Notes under the pieces: generated by a model
Database searches by the model: none
What the model saw: only the letters and a program-made list of their open reading frames with translations
Told to the model about the DNA's origin: nothing
Assembly (NCBI RefSeq): GCF_013096535.2
Contig: NZ_CP051265.2
Span: 930,001 to 994,000 of the forward strand
Reading direction: 5' to 3'
Source: Wolbachia endosymbiont of Diaphorina citri
GTDB lineage: Bacteria > Pseudomonadota > Alphaproteobacteria > Rickettsiales > Anaplasmataceae
Length of the DNA stretch: 64,000 nucleotides
Translations under genes and position numbers: made by a program
Shown here: positions 56,252-64,000 of the stretch, in pieces
Numbering within the stretch: the stretch's first letter is position 1
Layout of the letters: every line of letters starts with the position of its first letter

Positions 56252-56405
56252 AATAAATTTGCCAAGTAAGTTTTTGCAGCTTGCGTTCTATTATAAGTAT
56301 TTCATACCACTGCGGTACTAACGAGTGGCAAAATGATAGCAAATCCAAGTTTTAAATTTTATTTTCAATAACGAAATTTGGCACATCTTGCTACACTTCC
56401 AGTTT

Positions 56406-57078
56406 TTATTGTATAAAAGAGGCTTCTGTCTGTGTCTGACATGAAGCTAATGTTATTCTCCCTCTTCCTTGTCCTGGATTTAGCTTGTCAAACGCGTGGT
56501 TGAAATCTTCCTTATTCACTACTTTGGACTTTCTTTCAAGAGCAGAGTGTATTTTTGCTTCATTGACTAATTGTTCTAACTCAGCTCCAGAATAGCCTTC
56601 TGTTTTTTCTGCAATATCTTGAATATTTAGCCTTCCATCAGTTTTTGTATTTTTGGTATAAAGCTCCAATATCTTTTGTCTCGTTTCCACATTTGGATTA
56701 GGTATATGAACCCTTTGACCTAAGCGTCCAGGCCTAATAAGTGCTGGATCTATCTCATTGACCAGGTTAGTTGCACCAATTACTATTATATCTTTTCTGC
56801 TCTTAAATCCATCTATTTCAGTTAGTAACTGTGTTAAGCTCTCTCGACAGTGGTAAGCTGAGTTATTAGCGGTACTTCTTTTTTGCGCAACTGCATCTAT
56901 TTCATCTATGAATACTATACAAGGAGAATGTTTTCTCGCTACTTTAAAAAGCTCGCGTACAGCATGTGCACCATGACCAATATATACTCCAATAAGTTCT
57001 GGACCTGAGATACTTATAAAATTCATATTTGATTCACCTGCAATTGCGCGGGCGATAAGTGTTTTACCATTTCCAGGA
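56406..57078 (-). pseudogene. AAA+ ATPase fragment, 5' end cut by IS4 element
   Basis: The fragment enters at the Walker A loop (SPGNGKTLIARAIAGE) directly at the IS4 boundary and continues with FIDEIDAVAQKR, GATNLVNEIDPALIRPGRLG and an alpha-helical lid (GYSGAELEQLVNEAKIHSAL). It therefore had an N-terminal part that is now missing. It resembles the FtsH/Cdc48 AAA module, but the protease HExxH does not follow; the frame ends after LNPGQGRGRITLASC at a stop. Parentage is uncertain. Confidence 0.8.
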
Positions 57079-58650
57079 CTTACTATTACCCACAAGTATA
57101 GAATTCATGAGCAAGTCTCCATCCTTCTGCTAAATCAAAGAGACGTTTCCATCCCTTCCACAAGGCTATAGGACCTGGTTCTAAGTCATTTTTGCGAGCT
57201 AAAAACCCTCCTAACTTGGCCACCCACCTCACAATTTCTCTTATAGGTGGTGGAGTCTCAGGATAGTTTTTTGTCTTAAGCATTTTGGTATATAAAACCT
57301 TCCATTCGTCATCAGTCAGTATGACAGTGCAAGAAAGATTCGGATTTGTTCTAGCTACCAATGTAATAAAAAATATTCTCCATGCAATTATACTCATAAT
57401 TGTAAGAAAGCGGATCAATCTATCTGCTGTTTGGAGCCTACATTCTTCAACTTTAAGACCGGATTTCAAAATTTTATGAAAAACCTCTATTCTCCATCTT
57501 AAGCAATACCATTGTATTTTTTCTACTGCTTCTTCAAAATTATTAATATTTATATTTGTTAACAAAATCCAGTTTATGGGCTCTTCGCCAAATGGGGGAT
57601 ATCTTTCTATAACATAGACAGCATTTAAATTTAAATTAGGAAGTTTTTGGGTTTTACGTCTAGCGTTGTTTTTTGATGCATTCATCACAAAGTTACTAAA
57701 CTTTACTTCTAAAACTGTTGTTCTTTGAGGTTTTTTATCGCGAGCAGGAATACTCACTTGAATTTCTCCTTGACAAGACATGCGATTCATCAAATCCCAC
57801 AATCTTTCACCACCTTTTTCAGAATAAGTCGACTTCTTGTTTACTGTTCTGTTTTGATTTCCTCTTACTACAAAAAGAGATTGATTAGTGGAAGCAACTT
57901 CAAATAAATCATAAATATCTGCTTCTCTATCACAAACGGTAACTACCTTAACATCCTTTAATCCAGGATGTTTAGTAGAGTCTTTAAGTGATGCTATCCA
58001 CCGTATGCTTTCTTTCTCTTCTATGGGAAGAGCAGTATTATGGCTTCTTCTTTTCAACTCCTTTAGGTCTTCAGTTAAGGAAGGTCTAGTACTAATTTTT
58101 TGATCCAATAATCCTATAGGTAGTCCTTCTGTTGTAACTGCAAACGTTGTATGCATCACTAATCCATGGGTTTTAAAATTAGTTGTTTTAGATGTTAATC
58201 TTGCTGCTATAATCCCTAATCCTTCGGTCTTTTTATGATTTTTATATGAAATATAACTCGTATCCTGGATAGCTAAGATAGTTGAGTATTCTTTAGCTCT
58301 TTCAACAGTTTTAATTATATGACTGTCTAATATTTTTCTTTCAGAAATGGCATCGTTTTGGAAAAATCTATAAGCTGCTTTACTTTGATGCCAATCTTCA
58401 CAAGCTTGATTTATTGAACGCTCAGGCGATTCAGCAAAACTATTAACTATTTTTAGAAGCCTTTTACTTAATCTTATATCACCAAAATTAACAATTCCAA
58501 ATTCACTTTCTGCCCATTCGCCAGTTGAGGTATTTATAGTTCTTTTCATCATATATTCCATTTTTAGACCATAGATCTATTTATAATAGAAAGTTGAATT
58601 AGTAAAATAGCAGCTTTTTCTCCATTTTTAGATTTATGGGTAATAGTAAG
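57079..58650 (-). mobile_element. IS4-family (Tn5-like) insertion sequence
   Basis: About 1572 bp. Inverted ends CTTACTATTACCCA are visible at both sides (start 57079, end complement at 58650). The flanks show no direct repeat, possibly because the right flank was changed when IS982 copy 3 landed 7 bases away. It interrupts an AAA ATPase gene. Confidence 0.82.
57086..58561 (-). CDS. IS4-family transposase, Tn5 type
   Basis: 491 residues resembling the Tn5/IS50 transposase: NFGDIRLSKRLLKIVNSFAE at the start, AIQDTSYISY (first Asp), VVTVCDREADIYDLFEVA (second Asp) and RWRIEVFHKILKSGLKVEEC with the catalytic Glu in the Y-R-E-K region. The frame is intact from MEYMMKRTINTS to LAHEFYTCG. Its last codons lie within the IS end. 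Confidence 0.93.
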   Translation of the reverse strand: MEYMMKRTINTSTGEWAESEFGIVNFGDIRLSKRLLKIVNSFAESPERSINQACEDWHQSKAAYRFFQNDAISERKILDSHIIKTVERAKEYSTILAIQDTSYISYKNHKKTEGLGIIAARLTSKTTNFKTHGLVMHTTFAVTTEGLPIGLLDQKISTRPSLTEDLKELKRRSHNTALPIEEKESIRWIASLKDSTKHPGLKDVKVVTVCDREADIYDLFEVASTNQSLFVVRGNQNRTVNKKSTYSEKGGERLWDLMNRMSCQGEIQVSIPARDKKPQRTTVLEVKFSNFVMNASKNNARRKTQKLPNLNLNAVYVIERYPPFGEEPINWILLTNININNFEEAVEKIQWYCLRWRIEVFHKILKSGLKVEECRLQTADRLIRFLTIMSIIAWRIFFITLVARTNPNLSCTVILTDDEWKVLYTKMLKTKNYPETPPPIREIVRWVAKLGGFLARKNDLEPGPIALWKGWKRLFDLAEGWRLAHEFYTCG

Positions 58651-58671
58651 CCTTTAAACCCCAGTTGCGGA

Positions 58672-59256
58672 TTAATCAATACAGTAAAATGTAGAAATAG
58701 AGGGCTTTTTAGGCTTCATAGAATATGAAACTAATGTGGAAAAGATGTGCACCAAGAAATTTATTGGAGACCTGTGTCTTGAATGCTCAAGATCAAGTCT
58801 GTTTTTGAGGTAACCAAAAACTGTTTCAATAATCGACCTTTTTCTTAAAAAAATCTTTTCTTCAAGAAGCATTAATGTATTTTTCATACCTTTTTTTACT
58901 TTGGTAACGAGTTTTATTCCTCTATCGAAGAGTTTTGCAAAGAGCTCTTTCTTTATATAGCCCTTATCACCAAACAAAAGACCAGTCAGTTTTTCAGTTA
59001 ATTTTGGTACTGGTTTTCTGTCGTCAACGTTACCTTTAGTCATTGTAACTCCTTGAATTTCACCTTTTTCATTAATTACCATATGCAATTTAAAACCCAA
59101 AAACCAGCCATATGTAGTCTTTCCAAGCTTTGCCAATCCTTTGAAAACTTTGTTTCTTGAGATTCTTTTTGGATGGCAAACAGCGATAGAAGTTGCATCT
59201 ATGTACGAAATTCCGGTCATTTTTGACTGCTCACAAAGCCACTTTAACAAGAGCAC
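58672..59256 (-). CDS. IS982 transposase, downstream ORF (copy 3)
   Basis: Catalytic ORF of 194 residues, identical to the other copies, with the same overlap with the first ORF. Confidence 0.88.
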   Translation of the reverse strand: MLLLKWLCEQSKMTGISYIDATSIAVCHPKRISRNKVFKGLAKLGKTTYGWFLGFKLHMVINEKGEIQGVTMTKGNVDDRKPVPKLTEKLTGLLFGDKGYIKKELFAKLFDRGIKLVTKVKKGMKNTLMLLEEKIFLRKRSIIETVFGYLKNRLDLEHSRHRSPINFLVHIFSTLVSYSMKPKKPSISTFYCID

Positions 59257-59531
59257 TAAATACCTTTTAGCCTAATAAATCTACTATATGTTGGCAAATT
59301 TTGAAACTCAGATCCATGTAGTGCTTTCAAATAATATGTATAGAAAGATTTAAAGTCCTCACATCTAGATTGTTGATAAAGTAAAATTATAGTAAGAATT
59401 TCAGAATGCGTAATCCCTGGCGTTCTGGTAGGTTTTTTACTGTTTGGCAGGAGTTTTTCTGCGAAATTTTTGTTTATAGCCTTGCAAAAATCGTCTACAA
59501 AGCAAAATAATTCTGTTACATTTTTATTCAT
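59256..59531 (-). CDS. IS982 transposase, upstream ORF (copy 3)
   Basis: N-terminal 91 residues, identical to copies 1 and 2, with the same A-AAA-G before TAG. Confidence 0.88.
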   Translation of the reverse strand: MNKNVTELFCFVDDFCKAINKNFAEKLLPNSKKPTRTPGITHSEILTIILLYQQSRCEDFKSFYTYYLKALHGSEFQNLPTYSRFIRLKGI

Positions 59532-59643
59532 GGGTAACCTCTCTATTTTTTGATAATATGTTTCCGGAGTTTACCCTATTTTCCTGGCTTTTTCACTGAC
59601 TTCTAATCCCCAACTGGGGTTTTAAATATCAACAAGAGTATGT

Positions 59644-60468
59644 TTATACTTTTTCCAAATCACCTCCCCCAAACTGGTCTGTGATGTTTGATAGGTATAC
59701 ATCTCGATCATTTAACCCTTTGCTCTTATATTTACCAAGCATACTTTTCATTTTAGAGTTAAGATCGAATGCTTTTATTTCAAGATTTGCACCTTTCTTC
59801 ATATAATCTAAATCATTATCTAATTTTGTATTGAAACTCTGTGTAAGCTTTGCCAGCCAGCTCTCTTGCTTTTCGTCTTTATTAAAGCTAGTATCAAAAC
59901 AACCTCAGTCACATTTTCAACAATCACATGCTTTACACCATATTCATTTAGAACCAAATGCATTACATATTTCACTAACCGCTTTATTTCAATACTTTTT
60001 CTGCTTTAACATTGGTATAAGCAGTGGCACCCATAATATTATTTCCGTCGATTATAATGAAAAATAAATCTCCTTTACCTACGTCTGGATGATGTTTAAT
60101 TACTGCGTTTAGCTGATTAACTAAACGAAATTTATTGAGGAAATAAGAAAAAATAGAGTTAAGAATTTCAGATGCTGTTGCATATAAAATCGCATAGTTA
60201 TGACCTTGCTGTTCATAGTATCGATCAAAAAATGAGCATCTCCATGATGGCTTAAATTCTTCTAAACCTAAATACTTTGCTACATATTCAACAACAGCAA
60301 GGCCATTACTAAAAGATCCTCCTTAATAAAAATGGGCATTAAGTTCACGTTTCTTACAAAGGATAAGTTATTTAAAATTTCAATAATTGCACCATCATCA
60401 GATAAACTATCACCCAGAACACAAAAATTTTTACACTCTGAATTAGAGTTATTATTTTTATTTGCCAT
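59644..60468 (-). pseudogene. GDSL (SGNH) esterase pseudogene
   Basis: The start reads MANKNNNSNSECKNFCVLGD and then SLSDDGAIIEILNNL, giving block I GDSLSD of GDSL esterases. After a frame change near 60320 it continues as GGSFSNGLAVVEYVAKYLG, GHNYAILYATASEIL and, with DLFFIIIDGNNIMGATAY, a block III-like GNN. Further frame changes lead to KGANLEIKAFDLNSKMKSML and an own stop at 59644, with IS982 copy 3 immediately beyond. Several frameshifts make it dead. A role in lipid hydrolysis is inferred from the family. Confidence 0.72.
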
Positions 60469-60580
60469 AACATTCAACACCTAATCATACTGCTCTATGA
60501 AGCCTATAAAAAAAGAAAAATAGGGTAAAATTATAGAACTTTGGCTGAATTTTACCTATTTTTTGAGCAGCCCTTCTGCC

Positions 60581-62482
60581 TTAAAAGAAACCCCTAAGTT
60601 TTTTAGCACGGCTTGGATGTTTCAACTTACGTAGTGCTTTCGCCTCTATTTGCCTAATTCTCTCACGTGTAACATTAAAAATTTTTCCTACTTCTTCTAA
60701 GGTATGCTCCTTTCCATCTTTACCAAGGCCAAAGCGCATCCTTAGAATTCTTTCTTCTTTTGGTGTTAAAGTTGCAAGAACATTGGTCGTAATGCCACGC
60801 AAGTCGGCAAGTATTGCAGCATCCTCTGGTTTAGAAACTCGCTTATCTTCTATACAATCACCGAAGGTACTACTATCATCCTTTCCTGTTGGAGCTTCAA
60901 GACTTACCGGATCTCTTGCTATCTTCATAACTTTGCGTATTCTTTCTATCGGCATCGCCAATTCTATACTCAATTCCTCTAATGTAGGCTCTCTACCCAT
61001 TCCATGAGTCATCTTTCTTAATGCTTTGTTGATTTTACTGATAATTTCCACCATATGTACTGGTATTCTAACTACTTTAGACTGTTCAGGTATTGCCCTA
61101 GTGATTGATTGTTTTACCCACCAAGTACCATAAGTCGAAAATTTATACCCACGTTTGTAATCAAACTTATCCACAGCCTTCATAAGACCAATATTACCTT
61201 CTTGTATCAAATCAAGCAGATCAAGGCCTCTTTTTGAATACTTTTTAGCAATCGAAACCACCAGCCTTAAATTAGCCTTAATCATTTCTTGCTTTGCTTG
61301 AGAGACTTCTTGTTCATGTTTCTGTATTCTCTTGATTAGCTTCTTAAACTCCTGAACTTTATCTCCTTGTACATAACTCTTAATATTGCTTAAAGCACTA
61401 GCTATATACTCATAGCTATCGTTTATAAACCTTAAGAATTTATTTTTTAATTCACCTGTAAAAAGAGATTGATTTTCATTAATCTTGAGAAGACTTATTT
61501 CACTAAACTCGTGCTCTAAAAGCACATCATCATAAACATTATAAAAACTTTCTCTATCAATATCGTACTTTCTAGCTTCAGTAATAAGATTAGCTTCTTT
61601 AAACGTGATTAGTCTATTTATTTCGTAAAGTTTTTGTGTAATTCTGTTAATAGCAGCATCACTAAACTGAATTTGTAATGCTACAGACCATATTTGATTA
61701 TATAAATTTTCTAGCTCATTAGAGAAATCTTTAGAACTTTTTTTCAATACCAATGCTTCATTTGTTAAAGCAATGATCTCATCCAATGCCGTGATAACCT
61801 TTGGCAATAAATCACTTTCCATTTCAAGAACAGAAATATTTAAGTTAGCTGAACTTATGTCTTCACTCTCATTTCCCTTTTCATCATCACCTTTTTCCTC
61901 ATCATTAACACAATCTCTAACATCTTCAGCTTCACTTTCTTCTTTGTCTACCATGTTGAAATCAGAGTTATAAATTGCATCCAGATTTATAATTTCTCTC
62001 AGCAAAAAAGTTCCACCACTTAAATCATCACGCCATGTTTTGATCATGTTGAATGCCACTGATGTTTCAATTATCGCACGTAACATGTTATGCTTTTCAG
62101 ATTCAATTTTTTTTGCTATCTTAATTTCATCTGCTCGTGACAAAAGCTTTACAGAGCTCATATCTTGTAAATAAATCCTTACTGGATCATCATTTTGCAC
62201 TAAAATTGTAGTAGTATTCAACGATGTCTCATCATCATCAAGCTTATTACCACCATCATTAGAAGGAGCTTCTTCCTCATCTTCACTACTTTCCAGTATG
62301 TTAATCCCAGAGTCTTGCAATAGAGCTATAGTATCATCTATAAAATCAGGTGAAAAATTTTCATCTGACAACTTATCATTTATATCATCAAAAGTGATAA
62401 AACCACCCTTTCTCATACTTTTAGCTACAAGATCTTTGATGATTTTTTTCCTATCTTCCGTATCATTAATAGTTGACATCAT
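60581..62482 (-). CDS. rpoD: RNA polymerase sigma factor RpoD (sigma70)
   Basis: Primary sigma factor. 633 residues with a region 1.1-like N-terminus, an acidic non-conserved domain (about 170-280) and complete regions 2-4: [53 protein letters not shown] and the -35 recognition helix [20 protein letters not shown]. It implies that the TTGACA/TATAAT-type promoters noted here are read by this factor. Confidence 0.97.
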   Translation of the reverse strand: MMSTINDTEDRKKIIKDLVAKSMRKGGFITFDDINDKLSDENFSPDFIDDTIALLQDSGINILESSEDEEEAPSNDGGNKLDDDETSLNTTTILVQNDDPVRIYLQDMSSVKLLSRADEIKIAKKIESEKHNMLRAIIETSVAFNMIKTWRDDLSGGTFLLREIINLDAIYNSDFNMVDKEESEAEDVRDCVNDEEKGDDEKGNESEDISSANLNISVLEMESDLLPKVITALDEIIALTNEALVLKKSSKDFSNELENLYNQIWSVALQIQFSDAAINRITQKLYEINRLITFKEANLITEARKYDIDRESFYNVYDDVLLEHEFSEISLLKINENQSLFTGELKNKFLRFINDSYEYIASALSNIKSYVQGDKVQEFKKLIKRIQKHEQEVSQAKQEMIKANLRLVVSIAKKYSKRGLDLLDLIQEGNIGLMKAVDKFDYKRGYKFSTYGTWWVKQSITRAIPEQSKVVRIPVHMVEIISKINKALRKMTHGMGREPTLEELSIELAMPIERIRKVMKIARDPVSLEAPTGKDDSSTFGDCIEDKRVSKPEDAAILADLRGITTNVLATLTPKEERILRMRFGLGKDGKEHTLEEVGKIFNVTRERIRQIEAKALRKLKHPSRAKKLRGFF

Positions 62483-62618
62483 TACCTTTACAGTTTATAA
62501 TTTTATTTCTTAATTATCAAATAAACTTACAATTAGCAAGCTTATAGTTTTATTCTTAATTTATAGTTACTTCCTACTTCATATAGTTTAAGATACTGTC
62601 AATTTATTCATACTCTTC

Positions 62619-62921
62619 TTAATCAACTAATCTCTCCATTCTTACCGCTATGGACAATCCAACTGAAAATGTTGCAATTCCAACCACTATAGCAGTAAGC
62701 ATTAAGACGTGAGGTATAGGATTGGTATATAAGTGAAAATTTGAAGTCAATATAGGAGGTAAAGAACTTTTTATATACCCTAAAGATATGTAAAATAACA
62801 AAACAGATGCTTGTAAGACACTTAATCCCATCATTTTTTTGATTAAGTTTTTATCATTTACAATGATATAGAAAGCTAGCACCATTAATATAGTAATGCC
62901 TACATAATTATATAGAGTCAT
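62619..62921 (-). CDS. mnhC: Mrp/Mnh antiporter subunit C (NuoK-like)
   Basis: 100 residues, three membrane helices, homologous to NuoK (YIIVNDKNLIKKMMGLSVLQAS and IPHVLMLTAIVVGIATFSVG). The order G, A/B, B, C on this strand is typical of Mrp operons and separates it from the real nuoK at 1288. It overlaps mnhB by 4 bases. Confidence 0.88.
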   Translation of the reverse strand: MTLYNYVGITILMVLAFYIIVNDKNLIKKMMGLSVLQASVLLFYISLGYIKSSLPPILTSNFHLYTNPIPHVLMLTAIVVGIATFSVGLSIAVRMERLVD

Positions 62922-63337
62922 TGTTTTTTCTTACGAGCAAAATTTATATATATGATTAACATGGAAGAAGAGACGGTAAGTAATACACCCAGCTCCACTA
63001 AGAAAATACCCAATTTTTGACCTGTTCTACTATCAGCTGATAATATACTATAGGATAAAAAATTTTGGCCAAATAAAACTGTTATAATACCAGCTCCTCC
63101 ATAGGTTAAAATACCTAGTACGTTAGTAAATTTGATCATAGAGTAAGGTATTGCTTTTAAAGTTGTAGGTATATCAAATAACATAGAATATAATATTATC
63201 CCAGAAGCAATAATTATTCCCGCCTGAAAACCTCCACCTGGAGTATAGTCACCATGAAACTGTATGTATAAACCAAACAAAATGATAAAAGGTATCATCA
63301 AAAATGTTACTGCACTTAATACCGGATCTTTAATCAC
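62918..63337 (-). CDS. mnhB: Mrp/Mnh antiporter subunit B
   Basis: 139 residues. The family signature LYIQFHGDYTPGGGFQAGII (Gly-rich loop and helix) is complete, with four helices in total. It overlaps its upstream neighbour by 8 bases and its downstream neighbour by 4, so translation is coupled. Confidence 0.92.
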   Translation of the reverse strand: MIKDPVLSAVTFLMIPFIILFGLYIQFHGDYTPGGGFQAGIIIASGIILYSMLFDIPTTLKAIPYSMIKFTNVLGILTYGGAGIITVLFGQNFLSYSILSADSRTGQKLGIFLVELGVLLTVSSSMLIIYINFARKKKQ

Positions 63338-63854
63338 TTTCTTTCTCTTCTAATATTAACATTATACAAAGTGCAGCAGTAAAAACTACTATAGTTTCTC
63401 CAAATGTGTCATAACCACGAAAGCTTGCTAAAACAGCTGTCACTATATTAGGAATACCAATAGCTTTTTCAGTATTTTCTACATAATAAGGAGCAACGTG
63501 CAAGTGAACTGGAGCATTATGACTGCCAAAATCTGGTAATTGAATCATAAAGTATGATAAACATGCAGTCAAAAATAACATAAAAAAAAGTGTTGTGGGG
63601 CTATGAGATAAATTTGCTTTGTAATTCTTTACCAAAGAGAGTGCTGCAAACGTAAAGACTGTGCTCAATCCTGCACCAACAGAAGCTTCAGTAATTGCAA
63701 CATCTGGAGCATTCATAATCAAGTACATAAGTGAAATAAGTGAACTAAATACACACATTAGAACAGCACTTACAACCAAATGTTTCGAAAGAACTATAAA
63801 AACTGTAACCATGAGTAACAGCAAAAGTAATATTAGATTCAGTATTTCTAGCAT
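63330..63854 (-). CDS. Mrp antiporter subunit, C-terminal MrpA-like (DUF4040/MbhE type)
   Basis: 174 residues with five or six helices. ISLMYLIMNAPDVAITEASVGAGLS is the hallmark of the DUF4040 region that in many bacteria forms the C-terminal part of MrpA. RGYDTFGETIVVFTAALCIM matches the adjoining MbhE-like domain. As a stand-alone gene it represents a split subunit. The large MrpA N-terminal part is not here; the D-like protein at 36928 may be a partner. Confidence 0.85.
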   Translation of the reverse strand: MLEILNLILLLLLLMVTVFIVLSKHLVVSAVLMCVFSSLISLMYLIMNAPDVAITEASVGAGLSTVFTFAALSLVKNYKANLSHSPTTLFFMLFLTACLSYFMIQLPDFGSHNAPVHLHVAPYYVENTEKAIGIPNIVTAVLASFRGYDTFGETIVVFTAALCIMLILEEKESD

Positions 63855-63865
63855 CTTAACCTTCT

Positions 63866-64000
63866 TTAATAGTCTTTACTTTTATAATAAGTACGCGCTA
63901 AAATATAACTGTTAGTTGAATTGGCTATCCATATTATAAAAATTAATAGTATAACTTTAATAGTATTGATTGAAAATTCATTTTGCCAAGCAAAACCAAT
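63866..64000 (-). CDS. mnhG: Mrp antiporter subunit G, C-terminal part (runs off the window)
   Basis: 44 codons ending SYILARTYYKSKDY and a TAA at 63866. A hydrophobic helix (TIKVILLIFIIWIANSTNSY) precedes this, as in the MrpG C-terminus (P-x-S-x-x-x-A-R-A-x type). Its start lies beyond the right edge. It lies 11 bases upstream of the A/B-like gene. Confidence 0.65.
   Translation of the reverse strand: MGFAWQNEFSINTIKVILLIFIIWIANSTNSYILARTYYKSKDY

Larger units (their letters stand above)
58658..59620 (-). mobile_element. IS982-family insertion sequence, copy 3
   Basis: 963 bp, with boundaries and proteins as in copies 1 and 2. A direct repeat TTTAA (5 bp) flanks it. It lies 7 bases from the right end of the IS4 element and directly downstream of the GDSL pseudogene stop. 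Confidence 0.93.

Noticed and set aside
59831..60067. 78-residue plus-strand frame
   Set aside because: Antisense to the GDSL pseudogene, whose minus-strand motifs are coherent.

Overview
The window looks like a Wolbachia (Rickettsiales, Alphaproteobacteria) chromosome. The evidence is low GC, single-copy core genes scattered rather than kept in classical operons, short dispersed palindromic elements, ankyrin-type genes, many insertion sequences (IS) at different stages of decay, and lineage-restricted proteins of unknown function. No 16S gene is present, so the genus call is an inference from gene content and style. No strain or supergroup is claimed.

Layout. 1-2174: complex I genes nuoL (cut by the window edge), nuoK and nuoJ on the minus strand. 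2346-7958: a small orphan gene with a clear promoter, a UvrD-type helicase, an alpha/beta hydrolase, a membrane-anchored cytochrome c, and ruvA-ruvB. 8226-11359: an orphan island of three unknown proteins; the last ends in a CaaX-like tetrapeptide. 11587-14377: a truncated GIY-YIG gene, IS982 copy 1, rnhB (whose last codons lie in the IS end) and mraY. 14521-17719: an orphan gene, a 3-methyladenine DNA glycosylase, an IS5-type remnant and a Mrp/NBP35 ATPase. 17822-21148: a repeat-protein pair (one copy dead), a typA tail, two abutting IS remnants and an ankyrin gene. 21323-31292: housekeeping genes (tyrS, rsfS, rppH, tatD, mdh, nuoCBA, HIT, murF, an epimerase-like protein, tRNA-Arg). 31435-38487: fabH-plsX-rpmF, an Mla-type ABC pair, ffh and an antiporter-type subunit. 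39102-43335: a gene split by IS982 copy 2, then a large flavoprotein carrying an in-frame palindromic element. 43381-51227: fabZ, skp, bamA, rseP, sdhE, zapA, an HU/IHF gene, rpsA and trmB. 51436-60480: an accessory zone with a solitary terminase, a Cys-nucleophile hydrolase, an IS256 element, an AAA fragment cut by an IS4 element, IS982 copy 3 and a broken GDSL esterase. 60581-64000: rpoD and Mrp antiporter subunits.

How the genes work together. nuoABC with mdh, nuoJKL, the cytochrome c and sdhE serve respiration. The Mrp subunits and the subunit D-like protein would form a cation/proton antiporter. fabH-plsX and fabZ feed lipid synthesis. skp, bamA, rseP and the Mla pair maintain the outer membrane. 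mraY and murF make lipid II precursors. uvrD, ruvAB, mpg and tatD handle DNA repair and recombination.

The clearest new observations concern IS activity. Three 963-bp IS982 copies share an ORF structure consistent with -1 frameshifting. One supplies the C-terminus of RnhB, and one splits a gene whose frame can be rebuilt exactly through a 6-bp target duplication. No complete, clearly undescribed multi-gene system could be proven; the 8226-11359 island is the best candidate.
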